DNA from: Acanthosepion lycidas
Lineage: Eukaryota; Mollusca; Cephalopoda; Sepiida; Sepiidae
Assembly: GCA_963932145.1 (NCBI GenBank)
Contig: OZ010587.1
Location: 106,054,939-106,118,938 of the forward strand
Reading direction: 5' to 3'
DNA length: 64,000 nucleotides
Shown in pieces: positions 53,515 through 63,474 of this stretch. Below the pieces are notes generated by a model. It ran no database searches and was not told the origin of the DNA. It saw nothing but the letters and a program-made list of their open reading frames with translations. Made by a program: the position numbers and the translations under genes. How positions within the stretch are numbered: position 1 is the first letter of the stretch; the number at the start of each line of letters is the position of its first letter.

Positions 53515-53755
53515 TTATGCTTGTTAGAACTATTTTGTGGTTTTCTGGAAAGATGGTGCACTAGGGATTTTGTTGATTTCTTCTTGAGTTCCTTTCCTTA
53601 TCAGACCCAAAGCTCCAACCACAACAGGAACAGTTTTAGATTTTAAGTGGCACATTTCTATTTATTCCAGGTCTTTCTCTTTGCTTAGTTCTTCAAAAAC
53701 CTTCACAAATATATTTTTGTCTCTTTGTAGGGTCATTTGAATCAGTGTGCAAAAT
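53515..53755 (-). pseudogene. RLE-type LINE (family B) 3' end
   Basis: The minus strand reads CHLKSKTVPVVVGALGLIRK then GTQEEINKIPSAPS, collinear with 438-722. It borders the (ATT)n tract at 53,755-53,776. Confidence 0.75.
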
Positions 53756-54125
53756 TATTATTATTATTATTATTATTTCCTTTGATTTCTAATGTGTACT
53801 TATTTCTAAGGTTAGAATTGACGTCATGACAATTAGAAAAAAACAAAGAAACATATTTTACGTAGACAAAGCCCTTCGTAAAGTGTGGGCTATACTCGTG
53901 AGAACACTTTTTTGTATTTCTTTAAGGCATGACCTTCCAGGAATCGCTTCAGTTAGCCTACTGGAATCTTTTCCAACCATCCCGAGGGCTCCAACTACAA
54001 CGGGGGATTTTTGATGTTCCTATGTGCCACATTTTTGAGATTTCGATTTCAAGGTCCTTGTATTTTGACAGCTTCAAGTTACTGCCATATCAATAAGGAG
54101 GCACTTTTATTATTATTATTATTAC
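53756..54125 (-). mobile_element. Truncated RLE LINE (family A) between two (ATT)n tracts
   Basis: About 325 bp of the family A 3' end lies between (ATT)n at 53,755-53,776 and (ATT)n at 54,107-54,125. The minus strand reads VVVGALGMVGKDSSRL, EIQKSVLT and AHTLRRALST, then the 3' UTR with GACGTCAATTCTAACCTTAG. The same flanking triplet on both sides of a 5'-truncated copy supports insertion into a TAA/ATT microsatellite. Confidence 0.8.
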
Positions 54126-54439
54126 TATTGTTATTGCTGTTGGTCAACAGACCAATATTCCAACAAAGTGACACTGAGGTACACATATACAAAACCCAGT
54201 ATACTGATCGTGAGAACCACTTTACAGCTAAATATGCTCAAAATAAAAGCAGCAGATAACATTATAGGCAGGGCTCAGTTAAAAAAGAAAAAAACCTCAG
54301 GTCGGGCAACGCTGTCCACTCATACGGTTGCATATTGAGTGTAACGGAAGTATTTAGATGCGACTAACTAAACTAAAAAAATACACACTCAACATCCGGC
54401 TCATGATTCTTCCTCACCATACCAAAAAAAGATCACACA
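54126..54439. other. Unassigned
   Basis: Spacer between two family A copies. Nothing recognised. Confidence 0.4.
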
Positions 54440-55381
54440 TATTATACATAGATAAAGCCCTTCGTAAAGTGTGGGCTGTACCTGTGAGAACAATCTTTCG
54501 TATTTCTTTAAGGCTTCCAAGAATCATTTTAATGGATCTATTCGAATATTTTCCAATCAATCCGAGTGCTCCAACTACAACTGAAATTACTGATGTCCTC
54601 ATGTGCCACATCTTTGAGATTTCGATTTTAAGATCTTTGTATTTTGATAGTTTTTTGAAGATCTTCAAAGATTCATTACAATCTGCAGGGTCTGCCATAT
54701 CAATAAGAAAGCCCATTCTCATCCTATCGTCTTTGATAACAATGTCTGGGCGATTAGCATTGATTCTTCTGTCTGTGTATATTGTAAAATCCCATAAAAT
54801 TGTTACAAGTCCTCTTTCCCTAATCGGGTATGTGTGGTGTTCATACCAGTTGCAGTTTCCTTCCCGTAAAAGTTGTATATTTTCCAGAGCAGATATCGTC
54901 CCACTCTATCATGTTGAGTTTTATATTCCATGGCTTCTAACACAGAAATCTTTGATTGTTATAGTTTTGTAAGACAGTCCTAATTCACTTCCTCCTTCGG
55001 ATCTGGGCACATGAACATCAGCCTTCGGATGATGCTTGCGGTGGCAAGTGAGAAGCTTTCCCCTTTTGGCATCCATTTGTTTGATGTCAGATATGGTGCA
55101 GTAAAGGATGTTGAAATTGTATTGTTTATGGCTGATATTCTATTTTTTTTTTAATTCAGTTCGGTATTCAGTACCAGACATACGCGCCTGTAATACTCCT
55201 TGCTTACTTTCTCCTACATTTGGGTATGCTGGATTTCATCTCCTTCGTCAATTCCTAGATACCTAGAAGTTTCTTCTTGTTCCACTTCCCTAATCTTTGT
55301 GACAAAATCTAGATCTATTGACTGTGTTTCTGTGATTCTCCTTTTTTCTTGAATGTTAATTTTGCACATTTTCTAATCCGA
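54440..55381 (-). pseudogene. Truncated, internally deleted RLE LINE (family A)
   Basis: Minus strand from the (ATT)n junction at 55,381. It starts in the RT thumb (equivalent to codon 742 of the intact protein), runs through the R..LTC...HPKADV and RSEGG regions, then jumps at about 54,966 across the CCHC region to the endonuclease. It ends MRMGFLIDMADPADCNESLK, SKYKDLKIEISKMWHMRTS, VVVGALGLIGK and TAHTLRRALS. So it is both 5'-truncated and internally deleted by roughly 550 bp. The sequence is close to the intact element. Confidence 0.85.
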
Positions 55382-55527
55382 AATTATTATTATTATTATT
55401 ATTATTTTTATTTTCTTTGCTTTCTGGCGTTTACACATTTCTTTCCGGGTCCCACCCAGGGACCTAAGGTTAGAAATGGCATCATGACACTTTTCACTGA
55501 CAAAAAAAAAAAAAAAAAAAAAAAAAG

Positions 55528-58500
55528 TTACATAGATAGAGCCCTTCGTAAAGTGTGGGCTGTACTTGTCAGAACAATTTTTTGTATCTCCTTGAGGCAT
55601 GGGCTTCCAGGAATCCCTGCAATTAGTCTACTGCAGTCTTTTCCAACCAGTCCTAGGGCTCCAACTACAACAGGGATTGTTGATGTTCCCATATGCCACA
55701 TTTTCGAGACCTCTATTTCAAGGTCCTTGTATTTTGACAGCTTTTTGAATATCTTCAAAGATACATTGCAGTCAGCAGGGACTGCCATATCAATAAGGAG
55801 GCACCGTTTTTGTTTGTGGTCTTTAATAACAATATCTGGTCGGTTGGCCTTGATTGTTCTGTCAGTGTGAATTGTGTAGTCCCATAGAATTGTAACAGGT
55901 CCTATCTCCGTAACTGGGTCTGGGTGGTGTTGGTACCAGTTTCTTTCAGTTTCCTTCCCGTAGAAGTTGCAGATTTTCCAGTGCAGATATTGGCCCACTC
56001 TGTCATGTCGGGTTTTATATTCAGTGGGTGCCAACATCGTGCAACCTGATACAAGATGATCAATCGTTTCTGGATATTTATCACAGAATCTGCATTTTGG
56101 GCTGACACAATATTTTAGTATATGTGCTTGATAATTCCTAGTTAACAAGCATTGGTCCTGCGCAGCAAGGATAAAACCTTCAGTTTCCGCTTTCAACCCT
56201 GCACTGCGTAGCCACTGATGGGTACGGGTTTTGTCTACATCAGGTTGTTTGATACGGGCAGAGTATTGGCCATGAAGCGGTTTATCTTGCCATCGCTTCT
56301 GTATCTGGTCGGTTGCATTCGTCTTTGCTGTCTTTTTCAAGTATTTTGCAGTTTCAGCCGGTGTATTGTGCTGTAGTTGCATCTCTACGCCCATTTGAAG
56401 CTCCAGTTTGAATTTGTTGGCTTCTTTCATTACGGAGTAAAGACGCTTACTACTTTCATGTTCCTTGACGCATACCATCATCCAGTCTTCTGTAGTTTCC
56501 AAGTATCTTTGGAGGCCAATTGTTGTAGTTTTGTAGGACAGTTCTAGTTGAACTAATCCTCTGCCTCCTTCGGATCTGGGCACATACAGACGATCAACAT
56601 CAGCTTTGGGATGATGCATGCGATAGCAAGTGAGAAGCTTCCTCGTTTTGGCGTCCATTCGCTTAATTTCAGCTATGGTCCAGTTAAGGACATTAAAGCT
56701 GTAATGCACCACTGGGACAGCCAATGTGTTTATAGCTGATATTCTATTTTTTGAGTTTAGTTCAGTATTTAGTATCAGACGTACACGCCTGTAGTACTCT
56801 TTTCTTATTTTTTCTTTCATTTGGGTGTGTTGTATGCCATCTCCTTCGCTAATTCCTAGGTACTTATAAGCTTCTTCATGCTCCAATTCCCTAATCTTTG
56901 TGACAAAATCTAAATCTATTGAGGGTGTTTCTGTAATTCTACCTTTCTTGAATGTTATTTTTGCACATTTATCTAATCCGAAGTCCATACCTATGTCGTC
57001 ACTAAAGTATTTTACAATATTGAGGAGGCCTTTCAACTCATTGTCGTCTTTGGCAAAGAGTTTGAGATCATCCATGTATAGTAGGTGATTGAAAATTTTC
57101 TTATTTATTTTGTAACCATAGCTACTGTCGTTCAGTTCATGTGTAAGAGGGGTTAAGGATAAACAAAACAGAAGGGGTGACAGAGAGTCTCCTTGAAAAA
57201 TTCCACGTCGGATATTCAGACGGTTGGATATAGCAGTGCCCCCGGTCTGCCTAAGGTATAGTTTTGTGTTCCACATCCCCATGCTGTGCTTAAGAAAGTT
57301 TAATACCACAGGGGAGACTTTGTACATTTCCAAAGCCTTAAGGATCCAAGAATGTGGAACACTATCAAAGGCTTTACGATAATCAATCCACGCTGCACTG
57401 AGATTTCTGCGTCGTCTCCTGCAATTTTCCAGGATCATTTTATTTATCAGAAGTTGATCTTTGCAGCCATATGAACCTCTACTGCATCCCTTCTGTTCCA
57501 GCGGGAGAATGCTGTTTGTTTCGAAGAAGGAGTAAGTACGGTTCGTCAGTACAGACGTGATCAACTTATACGTTGTGGAAAGACATGTTATCGGTCTATA
57601 ATTTTTCGGGTCGTCTGTTTCAGTTGTTTTTGGTATGAGGTATGTAATACCTTCAGTAACCCATTCCGGGATTTTATTGGGGTTATTTACAAGCGTTGAT
57701 AATGTTTTTGCAAGTATGCCATGGATAGATGAGAGATGATACAGCCAGAAATTGGGCACCTTGTCATTTCCTGGGGATTTCCATTTTTGGGATTTCGTTA
57801 GTGCTTGCCTAACATCATCTGTGGATATATTTACCCATTCTTGCAGAGGTGTATCCAGCAGTCGTTCTTCTTCACGCCGTATCCATTCTGCATTTGGGTT
57901 ACATTCCTTTGGGTTGCTCCAAATATTTTCCCAAAATGTCTGTACATTATCAATCGATGGTGGCGTTTCGACATGTATAGGCGTTTTTCCAATTTCCCTG
58001 TAAAATTTCTTAAGATCTGTTCGGAATGTTTTATTTTGGCGATAGAATCTACAACGTTTCTCGTATCGTCTTGTTCTCTGTGCTTTTAGCTGAAGTTTCT
58101 GTTTCAGCATTTCCTTGATCGATGGAATATCAATTAGGGATTTAATGCTATATTTCCGTTTGATCTTTTTGGATTTACGTGTGGAAATATTAGGGTTTCT
58201 GGTGAGCTCATCTAATATAGACAGCTCACATCTGATTTGTTTTATTTCTCGTATCAGTTTGGTTTTCCAAGCTGGTTCTCTGTGTCTGTTAATTCTATTT
58301 ATTGTCTTGACACCAAGCTTCCGAGTCGCTGCTAGAGCTGTTGCGTATATGACGTTGTTAACTTCTGTTATGTTTCCCGGTGGTTTATCTGTTAACAGTG
58401 TTTCCAGTGCAGCATTGTATATTTTCACGATGTGCTTGTTGGGATTTGTCATATGGATTTTCGGGAGCTGGTCTCTGTCTGACAATTGTATGAAAGTTAC

Positions 58501-59208
58501 TCTGCTGAGTACTTGGATGACGTCATTTTTCGCTTCGGTGATTTCAGCTTCGTGGTTTTCAAGGAATTCTAAATTAATGTACCTGGAGTCATCTTCAGTG
58601 ACAATTTCTGGAGAACTAGAGGTTGTGTCTAAGGCAGAATCTTCGGTTTCATTTCCTGGGAGATGATTTCGTATTTCATTCGCTTTAGCGTCCACCTCAT
58701 CCTCTGTCGCATTCTTTATTTCAACATTCGTCTCAACAGAGTTTGAGTGATGGGTCGTAGTATTTTGCCTTATATCTAATTTTATCTTATCTATTTCTGC
58801 CTTTGAGAGTCTGTTGTTTCGCATGATATCTCTGCGGACATTGGCAAGCATGTTTGGATTGAGGTTAGGTCTTATATCATTTCCCACCATATTTCTCCAT
58901 ATTTGGTATGTTTGATTGGTGGTGTTCTTTGCTGGGTTTTCGGGTGCAGTGAAGAAGGATGTCATAACTTGTCGATACTCTTCGCGGCTCCATTTCGTTC
59001 GTTTCATTTTTACTAGTCGATTTGGCATTGAGACACTTGGTCCAAGGTTGGCGATAATCCGGGTTTGGTGACCTAGTGTCTCTTCGTGTGTGGAAGAGTT
59101 TGTTCCAGTGACAGACTTTTCGACCTCAGACTGGTTCCTCTCTGAGGGACGCGGCCCTTGTTGTCCCGGTTGACGGCCGATCCGGTATGAGATATTTTTC
59201 GTATTCAT
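55528..59208 (-). CDS. LINE reverse transcriptase with restriction-like endonuclease, intact 1,226 aa
   Basis: Single uninterrupted ORF that copies element RNA into a nicked chromosomal target. The N-terminus (70-110) has KRTKWSREEYRQVM and IWRNMV, a possible Myb-like DNA-binding motif. I see no N-terminal C2H2 finger. The RT spans about 515-760, with LIPKTTETDDPKNYRPITCL at 524-543, motif A AAWIDYRKAFDSV (D609), motif B RGIFQGDSLSPLL (669-681) and motif C YMDD at 711-714. A CCHC knuckle follows (C1039, C1042, H1051, C1056). Last is a PD-(D/E)XK-type nuclease with NRPDIVI (D1125) and LLIDMAVPAD (D1140), spaced as in the KPDX12-14D motif of R2/R4/NeSL proteins. All catalytic residues are kept. 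The length fits R4-clade proteins. The first ATG is used; there is no nearby alternative evidence. Confidence 0.93.
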   Translation of the reverse strand: MNTKNISYRIGRQPGQQGPRPSERNQSEVEKSVTGTNSSTHEETLGHQTRIIANLGPSVSMPNRLVKMKRTKWSREEYRQVMTSFFTAPENPAKNTTNQTYQIWRNMVGNDIRPNLNPNMLANVRRDIMRNNRLSKAEIDKIKLDIRQNTTTHHSNSVETNVEIKNATEDEVDAKANEIRNHLPGNETEDSALDTTSSSPEIVTEDDSRYINLEFLENHEAEITEAKNDVIQVLSRVTFIQLSDRDQLPKIHMTNPNKHIVKIYNAALETLLTDKPPGNITEVNNVIYATALAATRKLGVKTINRINRHREPAWKTKLIREIKQIRCELSILDELTRNPNISTRKSKKIKRKYSIKSLIDIPSIKEMLKQKLQLKAQRTRRYEKRCRFYRQNKTFRTDLKKFYREIGKTPIHVETPPSIDNVQTFWENIWSNPKECNPNAEWIRREEERLLDTPLQEWVNISTDDVRQALTKSQKWKSPGNDKVPNFWLYHLSSIHGILAKTLSTLVNNPNKIPEWVTEGITYLIPKTTETDDPKNYRPITCLSTTYKLITSVLTNRTYSFFETNSILPLEQKGCSRGSYGCKDQLLINKMILENCRRRRRNLSAAWIDYRKAFDSVPHSWILKALEMYKVSPVVLNFLKHSMGMWNTKLYLRQTGGTAISNRLNIRRGIFQGDSLSPLLFCLSLTPLTHELNDSSYGYKINKKIFNHLLYMDDLKLFAKDDNELKGLLNIVKYFSDDIGMDFGLDKCAKITFKKGRITETPSIDLDFVTKIRELEHEEAYKYLGISEGDGIQHTQMKEKIRKEYYRRVRLILNTELNSKNRISAINTLAVPVVHYSFNVLNWTIAEIKRMDAKTRKLLTCYRMHHPKADVDRLYVPRSEGGRGLVQLELSYKTTTIGLQRYLETTEDWMMVCVKEHESSKRLYSVMKEANKFKLELQMGVEMQLQHNTPAETAKYLKKTAKTNATDQIQKRWQDKPLHGQYSARIKQPDVDKTRTHQWLRSAGLKAETEGFILAAQDQCLLTRNYQAHILKYCVSPKCRFCDKYPETIDHLVSGCTMLAPTEYKTRHDRVGQYLHWKICNFYGKETERNWYQHHPDPVTEIGPVTILWDYTIHTDRTIKANRPDIVIKDHKQKRCLLIDMAVPADCNVSLKIFKKLSKYKDLEIEVSKMWHMGTSTIPVVVGALGLVGKDCSRLIAGIPGSPCLKEIQKIVLTSTAHTLRRALSM

Positions 59209-59460
59209 TGAAATTGGTAGAGATGCGTTTTAACCTTGACCGCCAAGGGGTAATTTTGTTCAGATTACCAGCTTTAGGACGAGACTTGAAGAAGGTCCAA
59301 GAGCAAGACCAGATTTGAGATAGTGGGTTTATTAATATATCGAAGTTAAATGTTCATAACAGTGTATGGTATTCAGTTGGGTAGATAATACTAAGTTTTA
59401 ACTTAGTATAAGTCCGAGAGACACCTCCAAGTGGGATAATTAGATTTCAGTATATAGGCA

Positions 59461-59530
59461 TAAAAAAAAAAAAAAATGGACACGGGTGTCCGCTTAAGGT
59501 CTGGGGTGTGGATTAAAACTTGAAATACAA

Positions 59531-59560
<30 letters not shown>
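59461..59560 (-). repeat. 5' UTR direct repeat, copy nearer the ORF
   Basis: ACGGGTGTCCGCTTAAGGTC, TGGGGTGTGGATTAAAACTT and GAAATACAAGTT between two A-runs (plus-strand reading). The same 75-bp segment recurs at 60,187-60,276. Confidence 0.9.
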
Positions 59561-59565
<5 letters not shown>

Positions 59566-60051
59566 TAGAGGAGAGAGAAGGGGACTGAAAATCAAGGAAT
59601 TAACTTGAGACATTAGGATTTACAATCATATCAAACTAAAGAAAAGTATCATTCAAAGATGCTACATTTACCATTTCTTACAACTTCGGAGCATGGCACA
59701 AGTGACTCTCCACAAATGTTCAATTTTCCGTCGCCAACGACAGATACTTATCAAATTTTATGGGGTAGGCTGGACTTATACTACAGTTTGGTAGGGGGAA
59801 TATCGAAGAATTCATTAAACAGAGGGGTAGGAGCAAGGGAATAAAAGTTATACTTTTCCGGTCATCTCTCAACCTACTTGCCGCTGAAAGATATGTTTTA
59901 GAATATTCACTCAAATAGATGATAGACAAAGGGCAGAGCATTGTAGGAAAATTACACCTGTAGCCATGAAAAAAAAAAAAAAAAAACCCCAGAAAACACA
60001 GATATAATACAGTATGATCCCTGTCAGTGTGGACATATCTACATGTACATT

Positions 60052-60054
<3 letters not shown>

Positions 60055-60112
<58 letters not shown>

Positions 60113-60113
60113 T

Positions 60114-60144
<31 letters not shown>

Positions 60145-60145
60145 T
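60055..60145. repeat. (TA)n then (GA)n tract inside the element's 5' UTR
   Basis: TA dinucleotides to 60,110 and GA to about 60,144. An expansion within the LINE rather than a boundary. Confidence 0.95.
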
Positions 60146-60186
60146 TAGCAAACATGTACATATACACGCACCGACAGAGATATGGG

Positions 60187-60276
60187 ATGACTAGGGTAAA
60201 AAAAAAAAAATGGAAACGGGTGTCCGCTTAAGGTCTGGGGTGTGGATTAAAGCTTGAAATACAAGTTAAAAAAAAA
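60187..60276 (-). repeat. 5' UTR direct repeat, terminal copy
   Basis: Same 75-bp segment as at 59,461, ending GAAATACAAGTTAAAAAAAA immediately before (ATT)n. This marks the 5' end of the LINE. Two copies about 730 bp apart resemble the promoter monomers of some LINEs, or a second 5' end joined on. Confidence 0.8.
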
Positions 60277-60277
60277 A

Positions 60278-60323
<46 letters not shown>

Positions 60324-60499
60324 TCTTTAGTCCTGTTTTTACTTTTCGAACGTAGGTCTTTTCTTATGGGTGTTTTCCATCAAATCGTATGACCTAAGAT
60401 GAGAGAGAGAGAGCACCGTAAAGAAAATATATGCAGTACTAAGCAACGCAGATTACTGAAGTGATGGAAAACCTGGTTTTATTTTGGTTTTCTTAAAGT

Positions 60500-60960
60500 A
60501 GTTTTTTGGAGTTCGGTGGCATAAACCCCTACGCCCCAATAATAACTGGGACATTAGTAACCTCATTGTCCAACATTCTCCCAACTTTAATTCGGTGGTC
60601 TGTGTATTTCTTAAATGTCATTTTTTTTTTAATCTCGATATTATGGTCACCAGTAACAGACAAGTCGGTGAGGAGGTTTTTGTATTTTTCTTTTTCGGTA
60701 ATGTCCTGTTTGGTGGCCTGAAGAACGCAGTCTGTTTGGATACTGGAATCCTCCAAGATCTTGGCTTAGTCGTTTTCGATCACCTTCTCTGTGGTGGTAC
60801 CATTTTCTTGTCGTCCTCAAGTCCATACTTCCTAAATAGGCCCCAATGTAGACGGGTAACCATTTATCGTGGCAGCGAGTGTATTCTTTCCAAGTAAGAA
60901 TTAAAGATGTAGGTGACATTTTCCACCTGATTACAAATAACCTGAACGTACCTGAACCCA
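60500..60960 (-). pseudogene. RLE-type LINE (family C) endonuclease tail
   Basis: The minus strand reads DSSIQTDCVLQATKQDITEK then EKYKNLLTDLSVTGDHNIEI and NEVTNVPVIIGALG (open frame 60,529-60,756). This matches the IHTDRTIKANRPDIVIKD...VPVVVGALG layout of the intact LINE but diverges strongly. Upstream, KWLPVYIGAYLGSMD and VIENDXAKIL fit the HW-LC-KYG and V--ILWD parts. Frameshifts separate them. Confidence 0.65.
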
Positions 60961-61089
60961 CTCGGTGGTAGATGTTCTTCCAGCAGAATTAATATTCAGT
61001 GCTTAGACTTGAACGCCTGCCAGCAGGATTTCTGTATCGCCTTTCAATTCCACTCTCGTTAACTAATCTCATAAATATTGGCTAAAAAA
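60961..61089. other. Unassigned junction
   Basis: Short stretch between the two family C pieces. Confidence 0.4.
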
Positions 61090-61345
61090 AACAAAACAAA
61101 AAAACTAATGTCAAAAAGTCCTTTTATGTGTTTTGTTTGTTTCTTTTTGTTACGATGATGTCTTGTTTGGTAGCCACAAGGTTGCGCACTGTTTGGATGC
61201 TGAAATTCTACAAGATCTTGATTTGGTCCCTTTCGATCTTCTCTGGCTTGTGGCGGTAGCATTTCTCGGCGTCTTCAAGTCTATGTCCATACTTCCTACA
61301 TAGTTACCAATACAGATTGGGTAGCCACTTTATCATATTGAAGCG
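61090..61345 (-). pseudogene. RLE-type LINE (family C), second piece
   Basis: The minus strand reads KWLPNLYW, LCRKYGHRLEDAEKCYRHKP, EKIERDQIKILWNFSIQTVR and NLVATKQDIIVTK. It is better preserved in the KYG...EHKPEKV...ILWDF part than the 60.5 kb piece and covers an overlapping region, so it is a second copy rather than the missing part of the same one. Confidence 0.7.
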
Positions 61346-61689
61346 TATATTTTTATACGCAACAACAACAACAATAATAATAATGATAATAAATGAATCA
61401 CAATACTGTATGGGATTTCTTGGTCCAGACAGATCATGTCATTGATTTTATTGTTATAGACAAGGAAAGTAGCAATTGTCAAATTATTGATTTTGCTGTT
61501 CAATATAAGACGAGACGCCAAGGAAACTGAAGAGATCGAAAAATACCAGACACATAACCTCCTTGATAAAAGCATTGGTTAAGCCGATCGAGTTATCCAG
61601 CGTTCGTGAGCTCAAATCCTGTGTCGGGTACTGAAAAAAAATCATACACTCTAGTAAACGTTTTAAGTAACTTATTCGCTCCCCCCCAC
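61346..61689. other. Unassigned
   Basis: Short (AAC/AAT)n runs at about 61,362-61,395. No gene recognised. Confidence 0.4.
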
Positions 61690-61885
61690 TTGCATTCACT
61701 ATGCCTTGTGAGTGTAAAATTCCCTAGGCCTTCTTTCCTCATTAATTATTTCAGCTATTTCGTTCTAATGGTAAGTATCAGTTTCCTTCTTATTATTTTC
61801 CTTAAAACTTCCTCATTGGTTACATGTTCCCTTCATGACATACTCAGAAGGATGGGCATTGGGTTTCTTTAGCATAAATCATAAG
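61690..61885 (-). pseudogene. RTE-like LINE C-terminal fragment
   Basis: The minus strand reads REHVTNEEVLRKIIRRKLIL then TIRTK, a stop, LMRKEGLGNFTLTRHSECK. It matches WTERVSSDEILERM-RRKLILNIRKRQLKFLGHIMGKEGLENL at 38.3 kb. Confidence 0.75.
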
Positions 61886-62384
61886 GAAGATTGTGTGCGT
61901 CATAGAAAAGTTATGGAAGTTATAGAAAAAAATCGATTCCAACTTCACTTCAAATAAAGTAAATAAGATGATTTTATATCAGATTCGATTTTGTCTCCTG
62001 TCTGATCTATTATAATTTCTCCCTTGCTATGACAATCAATCTAACACTTTCCTTTGACGTTTTTCTCTGATGTGTGACACGATGATGACGGCCTGACGCC
62101 AGAAAATAATTTTATGACAAGTGCTGACTGAACAGAGTTATTTTATTTTCATGCACATGATATTCCGGGAAGTGAAAAATTGAACCGCCAAACACGTCGT
62201 GATGTATTTAAATTCCTTTTGTTTGCCTCAGAGCATATCGTTATAAGTATCAGTGCAAGTATGTATACATGCAGGCAAGCTCATGTTTATCTGTGTGCAT
62301 GTCTATACGTGTTGGTCTGTGTGCGTACGATCATGTTATTGTGTGTTTGTGAGTGCTTGCGTACACTTTAGTGTACGTGGTGGA
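61886..62384. other. Unassigned
   Basis: GT-rich near 62,290-62,370. Nothing recognised. Confidence 0.4.
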
Positions 62385-62660
62385 GTCATGGATAGCGGCT
62401 CGGGCAGGGGAACTGGAGAGCAGAGTTCGAATTCCAGTTGAATCCATTACATTCACTTACGTACTAATACCCTTGAGAAAGGTGTGTATCCCCTTTTTCT
62501 CCCCCAAGCTATGAGTAAATAGCAGGACAATCCATATTCTATAGCCTTGGATGGCAACTAGTCTACTGCAGAAAGAAATGGCAACCTACTGCAGGAAAAA
62601 TCTGCCTCGTCAGTCATGTATCGAAAGATACATGATCGCCTAAGCGTGTATCACTCATGT
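62385..62660 (+). repeat. tRNA-derived SINE A, full-length copy
   Basis: Plus-strand order is TGGATAGCGGCTCGGGCAGG (A-box region), GAGTTCGAATTCCAGTTG (B box), ATTACATTCACTTACG, ACCCTTGAGAAAGG, CCATATTCTATAGCCTTGGA, CTGCAGAAAGAAATGGCAAC and ATCGCCTAAGCGTGTATCAC. Inverted copies are at 36.2 and 29.9 kb. About 270 bp. Confidence 0.8.
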
Positions 62661-63115
62661 TAGTGTGCGTGCGTTTGTTAGTGTGTGTATATGCCAGCGT
62701 GTGTTTCTTTATGTATATTTAGGTGTATGTGTATGATTATATGTATTATCTGTTAGTATGTGTGCACGTCTTATGGCTTATGGATAAATAGAAAAATAGT
62801 CGTTCCTGACATAACTTGACTCGTAAAACAAAATATAAACAATTCTCCAAAAAATCTTCACTCGTTTTTTTATTTAAAAAAAATGTTTTTTATATGTTTC
62901 TTCTGTCGTAAATGGTTTGTAAAAGGGTCACTGGGTTTTGGTCAACTGACCGGCCACTATTACCACTTTGGTACGCATATGAGTTCCTCAGATACACGAA
63001 AATAGAAACGGGTGTAAGAAAATGACGTGTTTTCTCAATGGACTTCTTCAACCTATATAGTGAGGCAATTCTGACAGAATTAGATGTCCTGTCGTGATTT
63101 GTTGCCGGCAGCCAC
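62661..63115. other. Unassigned
   Basis: GT-rich at first. A 91-codon minus frame (62,890-63,165) overlaps the LINE fragment and has no recognised motif. Confidence 0.35.
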
Positions 63116-63119
63116 AATG

Positions 63120-63335
63120 TTTGCAACATCAGATATTCAGATGATACAGTGTTGATAGTAGACATGGGAAAGAAACTACAAAAGTTCTTACAGAAGGAAA
63201 ACGAGAAGAAAGGACTAAATATAAACTGACAGAGTGGATGGTTGTTAGCAAAACGGTGAGCCGAAATTGCAAATTACAAATCAAAGAAACCAAAATCAAA
63301 CAAGTACAAAAATTTAAATATCTTAATCAGAATCA
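63120..63335 (+). pseudogene. RTE-like LINE RT motif C fragment
   Basis: The plus strand reads YSDDTVLIVDMGKKLQKFLQ (motif C, here YSDD), then KENEKKGLNIN, a stop, and SKKPKSNKYKN-type remains of the KLQI segment. It corresponds to the part just before the fragment at 44.26 kb. Stops and shifts are present. Confidence 0.75.
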
Positions 63336-63339
63336 ACAT

Positions 63340-63425
63340 ATAGACTGACGTGCTATACCAATTTAGCTACGAAAAAAGCGTCTGGTTAGCAAAGTCGATT
63401 TACTGCATTTAAACTACAAACTTCC
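63340..63425 (-). repeat. SINE head with A box
   Basis: The minus strand reads CGTAGCTAAATTGGTATAGC then ACGTCAG, a tRNA-like A box (TAGCTAAATTGG). No B box follows. It is inverted relative to the next SINE B copy and very similar in the A-box/anticodon-arm segment. Confidence 0.6.
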
Positions 63426-63474
63426 CGTAATTTCCCACGAACGTCCATATCTGCTCGTAGCGTATCTTAACGTA

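Larger units (their letters stand above)
55382..60322 (-). mobile_element. Complete RLE LINE, Dong/R4-like, inserted in (ATT)n
   Basis: About 4.9 kb between (ATT)n at 55,382-55,407 and (ATT)n at 60,277-60,322. Minus-strand order is a 5' UTR of about 1.07 kb, one ORF of 1,226 codons and a 3' UTR of 120 bp with TGGGTGGGACCCGGAAAG near its end. A single ORF with a C-terminal restriction-like endonuclease and placement in TAA repeats is characteristic of Dong in the R4 clade. Target-site duplications cannot be read inside a microsatellite. The 5' UTR contains a later (TA)n/(GA)n expansion. Confidence 0.8.

Noticed and set aside
55500-55527. Poly(A) tail of the LINE
   Set aside because: The T-run on the coding strand lies between the stop codon and 100 bp of conserved 3' UTR also present in the 53.8 kb copy, so it is an internal homopolymer rather than the element's end.
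57752-58666. Plus-strand frames of 83-183 codons
   Set aside because: They are antisense to the 1,226-residue LINE protein and carry no recognised domain.
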